The translations under genes were made by a program, and so were the position numbers. From assembly GCA_937879875.1 (NCBI GenBank), contig CALFMN010000164.1, positions 1 to 43,825 on the forward strand: 43,825 nucleotides of DNA. The letters run 5' to 3'. This DNA comes from an uncultured Chloroflexota bacterium. GTDB taxonomy: Bacteria; Chloroflexota; Dehalococcoidia; CAUJGQ01. The notes under the pieces were generated by a model. It was not told the DNA's origin, searched no databases, and was given only the letters and a program-made list of their open reading frames with translations. This document shows positions 32,770 through 40,818 of the stretch, one piece after another; positions within the stretch are counted from its first letter, which is position 1; every line of letters starts with the position of its first letter.

Positions 32770-32799
32770 TTGAAGTTTTAGCATTTGGTGAAATATACT
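32770..32799 (+). promoter_or_regulatory. Sigma-70-type promoter giving a leaderless ArsR transcript
   Basis: TTGAAG (32770-32775) and TATACT (32794-32799) are 18 bases apart. The ArsR ATG at 32806 lies seven bases after the -10 site, which is where transcription should begin, so the mRNA would start at the ATG. Confidence 0.6.
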
Positions 32800-32805
32800 G
32801 GCGCC

Positions 32806-33147
32806 ATGAGCCGCGCCGCTGCCGCCGCCGATGTCTTCCACGCCGTGGCCGACGCGCACCGGCGTGAACTGCTGGACGTGCTCGCCCAGGGCGAAGCGCC
32901 GGTGGGCGCACTCGTCGATCGCGCCGGGCTTTCGTACTCCGCGGTCTCACAGCACCTGGCCGTCTTGCTCGACGTGGGGCTGGTGCAGCGCCGCCAGCAG
33001 GGGCGCCAACGCCTCTACCGGCTCGATCCCGCACCGCTGCGCGAGGTGTACGACTGGTCCGGCCACTACGCGCGCTTGTGGCAGAGCAAGCTGCCGCGGC
33101 TGCGCGATCTCCTGGCCGAGGAACGGGCAAAGAGGAGTGAACCATGA
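32806..33147 (+). CDS. ArsR family transcriptional regulator
   Basis: A 113-residue winged-helix protein. Residues 10-75 hold VFHAVADAHRRELLDVLAQG, VGALVDRAGLSYSAVSQHLA and VLLDVGLVQRRQQGRQRLYR, the full ArsR DNA-binding region. No cysteine pair for metal sensing is present, so it is of the non-metal type that pairs with SRPBCC proteins. The ATG at 32806 is chosen from the promoter geometry; a GTG at 32785 would overlap the -10 site. Its stop TGA overlaps an ATG (33144-33147), the original coupled start of the SRPBCC gene, now followed by a duplicated copy. Confidence 0.9.
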   Translation: MSRAAAAADVFHAVADAHRRELLDVLAQGEAPVGALVDRAGLSYSAVSQHLAVLLDVGLVQRRQQGRQRLYRLDPAPLREVYDWSGHYARLWQSKLPRLRDLLAEERAKRSEP

Positions 33148-33200
33148 AACTCGATCTGCAGTTCAAAGAGGAGTGAACCATGAAACTCGATCTGCAGTTC
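33129..33200 (+). repeat. Perfect 36-base tandem duplication at the ArsR/SRPBCC junction
   Basis: Bases 33129-33164 are repeated exactly at 33165-33200. The unit holds the ribosome site AGAGGAG, the end of the ArsR gene and the first codons of the SRPBCC gene. The first copy leaves a 10-codon mini-ORF (MKLDLQFKEE, 33144-33176) ending four bases before the second ATG at 33180. Confidence 0.95.
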
Positions 33201-34007
33201 GATGAACGCTTCGATCACCCGATCGACGCCGTCTGGCGCGCTGTCACCGACCCGCGGCTGCTGGCGCGCTGGCTGATGGACAACGATTTCGAGCCGCGCC
33301 TGGGTCATGCGTTCACGCTGCACGATCCGCCGACGCCGGCCTGGCGCGGCTGGGTCGAGTGCGAAGTGCTCGAGCTGGATCCGCCGCGCCGCATGGTCTG
33401 GTCGTGGCACGGCGGCATGGTGGGCGAAGCTCCCAGCCGCGTCATCTTCGAGCTGCGGCCCGAGGGAAGGTGCACCCATCTCGTCTTCCGTCACGAAGGC
33501 GACGCGCCGCCGGCGCAGCGTGAGTCGCTGCGCGCGGGTTGGACGCGCAAACTGGCGCAGCTGCGGCAGGTGCCTGGTCCCGACTACGCGCGGCGCATCG
33601 CCTTCCGCGCCCCGCGCGAGCGCGTGTGCGACGCGATCAGCACACTTGACGGCCTGCGCGGCTGGTGGACGACGATCGTCGGCGGCTCCGCGGCGGCCGG
33701 CGACGAGTTGCGCCTCGGCTACGCCGGACTGGATGAGTCGATCACCATGCGCGTCGACGACGCGAGCCGCCCCGCCTCGTTGCAGTGGACCTGCCTGGCG
33801 CACATCCGCTTCGACGACTGGAACGGCACGCGGGTGACGTTCGACCTGGTCGAGCGCGAGGCAGAGACGTGCGAGCTGAGCTTCCGGCACGTCGGCCTCG
33901 CGCCCGATCTCGCCTGCTGCAGCGTGTGCGAGCCGGGCTGGGACCGCTTTCTCGCCAGCCTCGCCGGCTACATCGAGCGGGGCGAAGGAGCACCGTTCGG
34001 AGCATGA
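33180..34007 (+). CDS. SRPBCC (AHSA1-like) protein with two domains
   Basis: A 275-residue protein of two helix-grip domains. Domain 1 (about 1-125) opens with DERFDHPIDAVWRAVTDPRL and LARWLMDNDFEP, the classical AHSA1 N-terminus. Domain 2 (about 135-275) has RAPRERVCDAISTLDGLRGW then WTTIVGG. Such proteins bind hydrophobic ligands in a central cavity and are commonly encoded after an ArsR regulator. The ATG at 33180 with its AGAGGAG is in the second copy of a 36-base duplication; the first copy ends in a stop after ten codons. The protein is cytoplasmic, with no signal peptide. Confidence 0.9.
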   Translation: MKLDLQFDERFDHPIDAVWRAVTDPRLLARWLMDNDFEPRLGHAFTLHDPPTPAWRGWVECEVLELDPPRRMVWSWHGGMVGEAPSRVIFELRPEGRCTHLVFRHEGDAPPAQRESLRAGWTRKLAQLRQVPGPDYARRIAFRAPRERVCDAISTLDGLRGWWTTIVGGSAAAGDELRLGYAGLDESITMRVDDASRPASLQWTCLAHIRFDDWNGTRVTFDLVEREAETCELSFRHVGLAPDLACCSVCEPGWDRFLASLAGYIERGEGAPFGA

Positions 34008-34031
34008 CGGCGCCTGAAGCGACGTATAGAT

Positions 34032-34098
34032 GGTTTCAAACCGGCGGTCTGACGCCGTCGGCTGCTCGCGAACAGAAGCGCGAGCCGGTTTTGAAACC
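34032..34098. repeat. Long inverted repeat in a spacer
   Basis: GGTTTCAAACCGGC (34032-34045) pairs with GCCGGTTTTGAAACC (34084-34098) with one bulged base. CGGCG-GTCTGA-CGCCG can fold inside. It lies 25 bases after the SRPBCC stop and may end that transcript, although there is no T tract. Confidence 0.6.
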
Positions 34099-34137
34099 GC
34101 GCCTTGGAACCGCCCGGAATACACGATGAGGAAGAGC

Positions 34138-34485
34138 ATGATGAAAACGTCGCGTGAGCGAGAGGCGCCGGAACTTGCCCCGAGCTTCGTGCCGGTGGTC
34201 GAGGCCTTCGCAGGGGATGAGCAGGTCAGCCTCGGGAAGATGTTGGTCTCGGCCGGACTGAAGGTGAACGGCCGGTTCTTCGCCCTGGTGGCGCACGACC
34301 GGCTTGTCGTGAAGTTGCCGCGGGAGCGGGTACGAACGCTCATCGCCGACGGTACAGGCGGACCCTTCGATCGTGGCACGGGCCAGCCGCTGGCGGAGTG
34401 GGTCTCCATCCCGGCCGGCAGCACGGACTGGATCGCGATCGCCAGGGAAGCCCGGCGCTTCGTCGGTCGCACCGGCCAGACCTGA
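34138..34485 (+). CDS. TfoX/Sxy N-terminal-domain family protein
   Basis: A 115-residue protein. The run VSLGKMLVSAGLKVNGRFFA, then VAHDRLVVKLPRERVRTLI, GPFDRGTGQPLAEWVSIPAG fits the small TfoX-N-type proteins, which share the fold of the competence regulator TfoX but lack its C-terminal domain. Three close ATGs exist; 34138 is chosen for its gap to GAGGAAG. Function of the short forms is not established; a role in competence is not implied. No competence gene is near. Confidence 0.78.
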   Translation: MMKTSREREAPELAPSFVPVVEAFAGDEQVSLGKMLVSAGLKVNGRFFALVAHDRLVVKLPRERVRTLIADGTGGPFDRGTGQPLAEWVSIPAGSTDWIAIAREARRFVGRTGQT

Positions 34486-34629
34486 TGCGAGGCAGCGCAG
34501 GGACGGGCAGGCCTGCGCGCCCCACGCCGCAGCGTCGGCCTATCGCCAGGCGTTGCGGCGCAAGGCGCGATCCGCGATCATGGGCGCCGGTGCCCGACAA
34601 CAGTGCGGCACATGTACCAGGAGGCGAGG

Positions 34630-35378
34630 ATGGGCACAACGCCGTCGCTGGCGGGCAAGGCCGCGATCGTCAGCGGCTCGTCGAGCGGAATCGGCAAGGC
34701 GGTGGCGCAGTTGTTTGCCGCCGAGGGCGCCGCTGTCGTCGTCAACTCCTCGGCCTCGGTCGAGGCGGGCCGCGCCGTGGCCGCCGCGCTGCCCGATGCA
34801 GTCTACGTGCAGGCGGATATCTCCGACGAAACGCAGGTGCAGGCGCTGATCGACGCCGCCATGCAGCGCTGGGGCCGGCTCGACGTGCTCGTGAACAACG
34901 CCGCCACGACCGTGCCGATTCCGCACGCCGACCTTGACGCCGTGACCGACGAGGTCTGGCGCCGCATCTTCGACGTGAATATCCTCGGCACCTGGTATAT
35001 GTGCCGTGCCGCGGCGAAGGCGATGCGGCAGAGCGGCGGCGGTGCGATCGTCAACGTCAGCTCGATCGGCGGCGTGCGCGCGATGGGCTCTTCGATTCCC
35101 TACTGCACTGCGTGACCAAGGCCGGACTGAATCACATGACGTTGTTGCTGGCCAACGCGCTGGCGCCGGAGATTCGTGTGAACGCCGTGGCGCCGGGCCT
35201 GATCGACACGCCCTGGACGGCGCCGATGGCCGAGCTGCGCGATCGGACGATGGCGCTGGCGCCCATCCCCCGCGCCGGCCAGCCCGACGAAGTCGCCGGC
35301 GCCTGCCTGCTCTTCGCGACCGCGACGTACATCACCGGCGAGGTGCTGCTGGTGGACGGCGGCGTGCATCTGCGCTGA
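34630..35378 (+). pseudogene. Short-chain dehydrogenase/reductase frameshifted by a 5-base duplication
   Basis: The ATG at 34630 follows AGGAGG. The first frame holds the NAD(P) motif SGSSSGIGKAVAQLFAAEGA, LVNNAATTVPIP and IVNVSSIGGVRAMGSSIPYC, then stops at 35113-35115. A direct repeat ACTGC-ACTGC (35102-35111) lies exactly there; removing one copy restores IPYCVTKAGLNHM, i.e. the catalytic YxxxK, and a 247-residue protein ending VDGGVHLR at 35378. The duplication thus splits the active site. The restored length and motifs are those of classical 3-oxoacyl-ACP-reductase-like SDRs. A short expansion of this type can arise by replication slippage, or be an assembly error. Confidence 0.9.
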
Positions 35379-35441
35379 GTAATGAGAAGTTCCGGCGCCG
35401 TTTCAACCCGGGCGTTTGCAGCGACGGACGCCAGCGGCCAT

Positions 35442-35500
35442 GCGGGGCACCTAACCCCGCCGCGGCTGAAGCCGCGTCTCCCTTCCCGAGGCGGGAAGGG
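35442..35500 (+). repeat. Triple-hairpin element, copy 2
   Basis: GCGGGG/CCCCGC around CACCTAA (35442-35460), CGCGGC-TGAA-GCCGCG (35461-35476) and CCCTTCCCG-AGG-CGGGAAGGG (35480-35500). Same order and spacing as copy 1 at 31402, with both sides of stem 2 changed together and a longer stem 3. Confidence 0.75.
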
Positions 35501-35602
35501 TGGGTTGAGGACATCCGATCGAGCGGGAGACGAACCCTCCGCGAGTCCCGCGAGGACACCGCGGCCCCGCCGCCGTCCGGCGCCGCTGGGAACGCTCCAG
35601 AA

Positions 35603-35666
35603 GTCCCTTTCCCGGCTCGGGAAGGGACAGACTTCCCGCAAGGGAAGTCAGGGTTAGGCGCCCCGC
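35603..35666 (-). repeat. Multi-hairpin element, copy 3, inverted
   Basis: Read on the minus strand: GCGGGGCGCCTAACCC (the conserved head), then ACTTCCC-TTGC-GGGAAGT (35631-35648) and GTCCCTTCCCG-AGC-CGGGAAAGGGAC with one bulge (35603-35628). The head no longer forms a long stem. It faces copy 2 across about 100 bases in the 486-base gap between the SDR and MFS genes; the rest of that gap shows no gene. Confidence 0.6.
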
Positions 35667-35864
35667 CCGGGCCGCCGTTCTTCGGAACGCTCGCAGCAAG
35701 CCCCTCCTCGCAGCCGGCGCGTTCTCCTACGGCTTGGCCATCAGCTCACCCACGCCCGGCCTGCCAGCGGTGATACCCTGCGCCTATGCGCCCGGCTGCT
35801 GGCCTACCGTGACGCCCGGCTGCTGCTCGCCGGTCAGACGCTCTCGCTGTTCGGCGACCGGGCG

Positions 35865-37010
35865 ATGTTCCTGGTGCTCGGCATCTGGGTGAAGGCGCTG
35901 ACCGGCAGCAACGCCGCGGCCGGGCTCGTCTTCTTCGCCCTCAGCCTGCCCGCGCTCGGCGCGCCGCTGGCCGGGTTGCTCGTCGACCGCGTGCGCCGCC
36001 GTCCGCTGATGATCGCCACCGACCTCGCGATCGGCGCGGCGATGTTCCTGCTGCTGCTCGTGCACGGCCGCAATCAGGTCTGGCTGATCTACGCCGTGAC
36101 CCTGCTGTACGGCGTCGCCTCGCTCATTTTCGCCTCGGCGCAGTCGGCGCTGCTCACGGTGCTGCTGCCGGACGAGTTGCTGGGCGATGCGAACGCCGCC
36201 TTTCAATCGGTGCGCGAGGGGTTGCGGCTGATCGGGCCGCTGGCGGGTGCGGCGCTCTTCGTCGCGTTCGGCGGCGGTGCAGTGGCCCTGATCGACGCCG
36301 CGACCTTCGTCTGCTCCGCCTTCTGCCTCTGGCGTCTGCGCGCGCCGGAGCCACAGCCCACGCCGCACACCGGGCACTTCCGCCGGGAGGTCAGCGCCGG
36401 AGTCCGCCATATCCGGCGGACGCGGCCGCTGCGCCAGATCATCATCACCGTCGGCGTCGCGCTGCTGGTTGTCGGGTTCGCGGAGACGCTGCTGTTCGCC
36501 GTGATCGACCAGGGACTGCACCGCCCGCCGAGTTTCTTCGGAGTGATCGGCGCCTGCCAGGGCGTGGGCGCGATCATCGGCGGGCTGACGGCGGCGGCGA
36601 TGCTGCGGCGCCTGAGCGACGGCCGGCTGGTGGGCGCCGGGCTGATGCTGTTTGCGTTGGGCGACGGTCTGCTTATTGTGGCCACGCTGCCGATCGTGCT
36701 CGGCGGCGTAGCGCTGGCCGGCGTCGGCCTCTCCTGGGCGATCGTGGGTTACGCGACGGCCATTCAGCGGCGCTCACCGGCCGAACTGCAAGGCCGCGTG
36801 GCCTCGGCAGCGGACCTGCTGGCAGGCACGCCGCAGACGCTTTCGATCGCGGCCGGCGCGGCGCTCTCCACGCTGGTGGATTACCGCCTGCTGCTGGCGG
36901 CAATGGCGGGGGTGATTGTTGCTTGCGGCGGCTATCTGCTCGCCCAGCAAACCTTTCGGATCGATACCGACGCCGCGATACCGATAGCCGTACCGGCTGA
37001 CGCGCCCTGA
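35865..37010 (+). CDS. MFS transporter with unclear N-terminus
   Basis: A membrane protein with about ten hydrophobic helices from this ATG and the loop LVDRVRRRPLMIATDLAIGA, the MFS A-motif region between helices 2 and 3; the second half repeats the pattern. It resembles the MFS_3/TetV-like efflux group. The family's first helix begins earlier: the frame upstream reads RLLAYRDARLLLAGQTLSLF then GDRAM from about 35790, but has no ATG, GTG or TTG, only CTG at 35778. An ATG at 35785 is one frame off. So either the start is CTG or a one-base slip near 35785-35800 has cut the N-terminus. Probable role is drug or metabolite export. Confidence 0.8.
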   Translation: MFLVLGIWVKALTGSNAAAGLVFFALSLPALGAPLAGLLVDRVRRRPLMIATDLAIGAAMFLLLLVHGRNQVWLIYAVTLLYGVASLIFASAQSALLTVLLPDELLGDANAAFQSVREGLRLIGPLAGAALFVAFGGGAVALIDAATFVCSAFCLWRLRAPEPQPTPHTGHFRREVSAGVRHIRRTRPLRQIIITVGVALLVVGFAETLLFAVIDQGLHRPPSFFGVIGACQGVGAIIGGLTAAAMLRRLSDGRLVGAGLMLFALGDGLLIVATLPIVLGGVALAGVGLSWAIVGYATAIQRRSPAELQGRVASAADLLAGTPQTLSIAAGAALSTLVDYRLLLAAMAGVIVACGGYLLAQQTFRIDTDAAIPIAVPADAP

Positions 37011-37068
37011 CGCCGCGTGGTTGGGCGAATACGTTCGCCCCCGCACGCCGCCTATGCGTTGACGCGGA

Positions 37069-37764
37069 TTAACCGATTGGCGTCCCCGCGCCTGCCAGCA
37101 CCCAGGTGCCGCGCTCGTCGAGCAGGCGATGGATGGCGAGGCCAGCGGCGTGCAGCTCGGCCGCCAACTCCGCGTCGTTCAGGACGCGCGCCGTGAAACG
37201 CTGCGTCCAGGTTCCGGACGGCGCCGCGTAGCGGATCTCGGCGCTGAAGCGCCGGCCATCGCGACCGAGCAGGCGGAAGTCAATCGCGACACCGAGATAC
37301 GCGAGCGCAAAGTCCGTAACCGTCTCCGCCCAGGCCGGAGCGTAACGCTGCAACAGCAGTACGCCGTCCGCTGCAAGATGCCGGCGGCAGCATTGCAGGA
37401 AGGCGGCGCGCTGCGCGTCGTCGGCAGTGTTGACGAGTTGGCTGGCGAGCAGCACGGCCGGAAAGCGGCGGCCCAAATCCAGCGTTTCGATGTCCGAGAG
37501 CACCGTCTGGGCGCCGCGCACGTGCGCCAGCATCGCCGCCGACTGATCGACCGCGACGACCGCATGACCCAGCGCGAGCAGCGGGTGTGTGATGCGCCCG
37601 GCGCCGCAGCCCAGCTCGAGCATCGCGCAGCCGGGCGGCACGGCGGCGTGAATCAGCTCCGGCTCACCGTCCGGCGGCAGCAGGGCGTACAGGCCGACTG
37701 GGCTGCCATCCGGCGCGACCAGGCCAGAGGCAGCAGATGCAGATTGCAGCTCTCGCTCGCTCAT
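37069..37764 (-). CDS. Class I SAM-dependent methyltransferase
   Basis: A 231-residue protein. Motif I is GCAMLELGCGAGRITHPLLA near residue 44, followed by GHAVVAVDQSAAMLAHVRGA and FPAVLLASQLVNTADDAQRA. The C-terminal part has a beta-rich segment (TWTQRFTARVLNDAELAAEL) typical of small-molecule methyltransferases. The ATG at 37764 is preferred; a GTG at 37782 is six codons upstream and no strong ribosome site supports either. It converges with the MFS gene and is not in an operon with anything else here. Confidence 0.85.
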   Translation of the reverse strand: MSERELQSASAASGLVAPDGSPVGLYALLPPDGEPELIHAAVPPGCAMLELGCGAGRITHPLLALGHAVVAVDQSAAMLAHVRGAQTVLSDIETLDLGRRFPAVLLASQLVNTADDAQRAAFLQCCRRHLAADGVLLLQRYAPAWAETVTDFALAYLGVAIDFRLLGRDGRRFSAEIRYAAPSGTWTQRFTARVLNDAELAAELHAAGLAIHRLLDERGTWVLAGAGTPIG

Positions 37765-37951
37765 CCGTTCAGTATCACGCACTCACGGGCTGCGGTTTGG
37801 CGGGTGATCGTCGCGCATAAGCAAAATCCGCGAAATCCAGCGTTTCTACAGTAAGAGGAGCAGCGGTGCCTGCCCGCGTCGGGCGCAGGGGCCGCGCTCA
37901 TGACACGCAACACACGCAATACGCAGAACATGCGGATAGAGCAGGTGCGGT

Positions 37952-38110
37952 ATGCGTATGCAACGCAAGGGTTGCCCGAAATGCAGGGGCGACCTCTACA
38001 TCGACCAGGACTTCGACGGACGGCGCATCATGCCGCCGGAGTGGGTCTGCCTGCAGTGCGGCTGGCGCCAGCCGATCGAAGCGTCCGCTGCCGAACGGCT
38101 GGCCGGCTGA
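37952..38110 (+). CDS. Zinc-ribbon miniprotein
   Basis: A 52-residue protein, MRMQRKGCPKCRGDLYIDQD in the first part, with CPKC and later CLQCGWRQP, two CxxC knuckles 23 residues apart that should bind one zinc. An ATG at 37958 is the alternative start. Small proteins of the form 'CPxCxGxLyxDxD...CxxCG' are common in Chloroflexota and related bacteria, with no known function; a nucleic-acid-binding or adaptor role is possible. The ribosome site is weak (AGCAGGTG). The upstream 37783-37951 stretch shows no other gene. Confidence 0.65.
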   Translation: MRMQRKGCPKCRGDLYIDQDFDGRRIMPPEWVCLQCGWRQPIEASAAERLAG

Positions 38111-38203
38111 GCGCAGGGCAACCGCACCACGCCCCTCCGCGCCTTCATCGCGTATACTGCGGGCTTGAGCGGCTTGATGCCGGCAAGCAAGCGGAGGGGT
38201 ATC

Positions 38204-38953
38204 ATGCCCATCGTCCTTGTGCACGGAAATCCGGAGACCGACGCCATCTGGGACGGCCTGCGCAAGGAGCTTGGGCGGGACGACGTGGTGGCGCTTTCAC
38301 CGCCGGGATTCGGCGCTCCCGTTCCGGACGGCTTCGCCGCGACCAGCGATGCCTACGTGGCCTGGCTGGCCGCGACGCTCGAAACCATTCCGGGCCCTGT
38401 CGACCTCGTTGGGCACGACTGGGGCGGCGGGCATGTGCTGCGCCTCGCCGCCGAGCGTCCCGAGCTGGTGCGGTCGTGGGCGACGGATATCGCCGGCTGC
38501 TTCGACCCGGCCTACGTGTGGCACGACTTCGCGCAGATCTGGCAAACGCCCGGCGCGGGCGAAGCGGCGATCGCGCAGATGGTCGCGACGCCGGTCGAGC
38601 AACGAGCGCAGCAGTTCGAAGGGCTGGGCATGAGCAAGGCCGTGGCGGCGAGCTGTGCCGCCGCCTCCGACGAGACGATGGGCCGCTGCATCCTCGCGCT
38701 CTACCGCTCCGCCGCGCAGCCGAAGCTGGCGGCATGGGGCGCGGACCTGGCAAAGGCGCGAACGCGGCCAGGGCTGGTGATCATCGCCAGCGAAGACCAT
38801 TACACGGGCGGCGAGACGCTGGCGCGGCGCACGGCGGAGCGGGCCGGCGCGCGGGTGAAGGTGCTCGAGGGACTGGGCCACTGGTGGATGTGCCAGGATC
38901 CGAAGCGGGGCGCCGAGGCGATCCGGACGTTTGTCGCTGGTCTGGCTGAGTGA
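38204..38953 (+). CDS. Alpha/beta hydrolase, epoxide-hydrolase/haloalkane-dehalogenase-like
   Basis: A 249-residue protein. The ATG at 38204 follows GGAGGGG; the open frame upstream to 38165 is not needed. The oxyanion motif is VLVHGNP, the nucleophile elbow is LVGHDWGGGH with Asp72 as nucleophile, the acid is probably Asp198 in ASEDHY and the base His226 in GLGHWW. An aspartate nucleophile is the mark of epoxide hydrolases and haloalkane dehalogenases rather than esterases; the Trp after Asp72 is common to both. The missing second oxyanion or tyrosine residues were not traced, so the substrate stays open. TATACT at 38153-38158 may be its -10 site. Confidence 0.83.
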   Translation: MPIVLVHGNPETDAIWDGLRKELGRDDVVALSPPGFGAPVPDGFAATSDAYVAWLAATLETIPGPVDLVGHDWGGGHVLRLAAERPELVRSWATDIAGCFDPAYVWHDFAQIWQTPGAGEAAIAQMVATPVEQRAQQFEGLGMSKAVAASCAAASDETMGRCILALYRSAAQPKLAAWGADLAKARTRPGLVIIASEDHYTGGETLARRTAERAGARVKVLEGLGHWWMCQDPKRGAEAIRTFVAGLAE

Positions 38954-39063
38954 TGGTCACTGCCGGCGGGCAGATCGGCCGTGACCGCGCCCACGCCGGA
39001 CGAAGCCTCTAGCGCCGGGCGGCGCTACGATAGGGTCGATCCCTTCGCTCAGGAGAGAAGATC

Positions 39064-39474
39064 GTGCCCGAGACTCAGCTAACCGCCACCCAGCTCATGC
39101 GCGCCTACTACGCCGCACTCGATGCGCCCGACCTCGACCGGCTCGACGGCCTCTTTCACGCCGAGATCGACTGGCGCTTCCCCGGCCAGACGCTGACCAG
39201 CGGCGCGGCCCTCAAACGCTCGATGGAACGCACGATCGCCACGGGGCTGCGCATGAACCACCGCATCGGCCACATGCTGGAGCAGGGCGATACGGCCATC
39301 TGCGAGCTGGTCGCCACCAACAGCGTGGGCGGCAACGACTACATCGTGCACGGCGCCGTCGTCTGCGAGGCAGAGAACGGCCGCATCCGCCGCCTCGCCG
39401 CCTACCCGGAGGCGAACGAGATGGCCGCCTTCGTCGCCGCACTCGGTGCCCTGCGCCAGCGTCCGCGCGCCTGA
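39064..39474 (+). CDS. SnoaL/NTF2-like protein
   Basis: A 136-residue protein starting at GTG after AGGAGAGAAG. The opening TQLMRAYYAALDAPDLDRLD then GLFHAEIDWRFPGQ is the classical NTF2-like entry (a helix pair, then a strand with W). The rest alternates strands (TAICELVATNSVGGNDYIVH, GAVVCEAENGRIRRLAAYPE). Members bind small hydrophobic molecules or act as isomerases, dehydratases or limonene-epoxide-hydrolase-like enzymes; no catalytic set can be assigned with confidence. It follows the aspartate-nucleophile hydrolase gene by 110 bases on the same strand, which could be a functional pairing. Confidence 0.8.
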   Translation: MPETQLTATQLMRAYYAALDAPDLDRLDGLFHAEIDWRFPGQTLTSGAALKRSMERTIATGLRMNHRIGHMLEQGDTAICELVATNSVGGNDYIVHGAVVCEAENGRIRRLAAYPEANEMAAFVAALGALRQRPRA

Positions 39475-39491
39475 TCGAGCGGCGCGTTCGG

Positions 39492-39530
39492 CCCTCACCC
39501 CCGTCCCCTCTCCCAATCCTGGGCGAGGGG
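39492..39530. repeat. CCCTCACCC...GAGGGG palindromic repeat
   Basis: CCCTCACCCCCG followed by CCCCTCTCCCA-ATCC-TGGGCGAGGGG (39505-39530), a stem with one mismatch. This type of GC-rich palindromic spacer element is widespread in bacteria. The remaining 39531-39772 shows no gene. Confidence 0.6.
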
Positions 39531-39772
39531 CGATTCGTGGTTGCTCGATCGATATGCCGTCGGGTTAACCGTTCATCGATGGGAATGCACTACGCGGAAT
39601 CGTCTCCTTCCCTCATCCCAGATCGCGCTCCGCGCGATGTGAACGATTGGGGGATCGTGCTATGAGACAGGAGACGCTGAGGGCCGATCCCCGCCCTCGG
39701 CCCTGTTCCCTCGCCCATACTGGCAACCGTGCCGGCGGCGCGTCCGCCGAGCAATGCCCAGCGGAGGGTTCC

Positions 39773-40690
39773 ATGCGCCTGGTGAGCTATCTTGATGCGA
39801 CCGGCGACGACCGCGCCGGCATCGTGCGCGGCGACGCGATTCTCGATCTGGTTTTCTGGGGCCGCGCCGCCCGGCGCACCTTGCCGCAGACGCTTAACAA
39901 CCTGATCGAACTGGGGCCGGAGGGTTTGGAGGGCGCCCGCGCGGCGCTGGAGGCGGCCGGCGACTATCCGATCGGCAGCAACGGCATCCTGCCGCTTGCG
40001 GGCGCCAGGCTCACCGCGCCGATCCCCAATCCACGGCGCAACATCATCTGTCTGGGCCGCAACTACGTGGAGCACGCGCTCGAATCGGCCGCCGCGCGGG
40101 GCACGGCGGCGCCGCCGCCGGCGCACCCGGTCTACTTCACCAAGGCGACGACGGCGATCAACGGCCCATACGACGCCATTCCGTACGACCCGGCGTTCTC
40201 CGCCGAGATCGACTGGGAGGTCGAGCTGGGCGTGATCATCGGCGCCGGCGGCCGCAACATTCCCGAAGAGCGGGCGCTTGAGCACGTCTTCGGCTATACC
40301 GTGATCAACGACGTGACGGCGCGCGACCTGCAAAACCGGCATTTGCAGTGGCATCTGGGCAAGAGCTTCGACGGCAGTTGCCCGATGGGGCCGTGGATCG
40401 TCACCGCCGACGAGCTGCGCGACCCGCACAATCTGCGCATCAGCCTGCGCGTCAACGGTGTGACCAAACAGGACTCGAACACGAGCAAGCTGATCTTCAA
40501 CATCCCGACCTGCATCGCCGTCTACTCGCGCGGCATCACGCTGCGGCCGTGCGACATCATCGCCACGGGCACGCCCGAGGGCGTCGGCTTCGCGCGCAAG
40601 CCGCCGGAGTTTTTGAAGCCCGGCGATGTGATGGAGAGCGAAGTCGAGGGCATCGGCGTGATGCGCAACACGGTGGGTCAGGTTGCGTAG
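39773..40690 (+). CDS. Fumarylacetoacetate hydrolase family protein
   Basis: A 305-residue protein with ATG after GCGGAGGG. The catalytic C-terminal domain starts near NIICLGRNYVEHALES and shows the metal site SAEIDWEVELGVIIG (two Glu), GYTVINDVTARDLQ and GKSFDGSCPMGPWIV, ending IIATGTPEGVGFARKP. The N-terminal part LVSYLDATGDDRAGIVRGDA is the usual short lead domain. Members cleave or decarboxylate beta-keto and 2-oxo acids in aromatic catabolism. The stop TAG begins two heptamers AGGGCGC and AGGGCGT, as after several genes of the virion-like cassette. Confidence 0.92.
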   Translation: MRLVSYLDATGDDRAGIVRGDAILDLVFWGRAARRTLPQTLNNLIELGPEGLEGARAALEAAGDYPIGSNGILPLAGARLTAPIPNPRRNIICLGRNYVEHALESAAARGTAAPPPAHPVYFTKATTAINGPYDAIPYDPAFSAEIDWEVELGVIIGAGGRNIPEERALEHVFGYTVINDVTARDLQNRHLQWHLGKSFDGSCPMGPWIVTADELRDPHNLRISLRVNGVTKQDSNTSKLIFNIPTCIAVYSRGITLRPCDIIATGTPEGVGFARKPPEFLKPGDVMESEVEGIGVMRNTVGQVA

Positions 40691-40702
40691 GGCGCAGGGC
40701 GT
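40689..40702. repeat. Short heptamer pair
   Basis: AGGGCGC (40689-40695) and AGGGCGT (40696-40702) begin inside the stop codon of the FAH-family gene. No complementary array was seen downstream. Confidence 0.55.
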
Positions 40703-40818
40703 AGACATGCGAGCAGCACACTGTTGCGGATGAGCCGTTAGTGCGCTCAGGTTCGACTTGGCGGAAGACATATACTTCGGAGACGGAGGCTCGCGCCAGA
40801 GACGGACGGAGATCCGCG

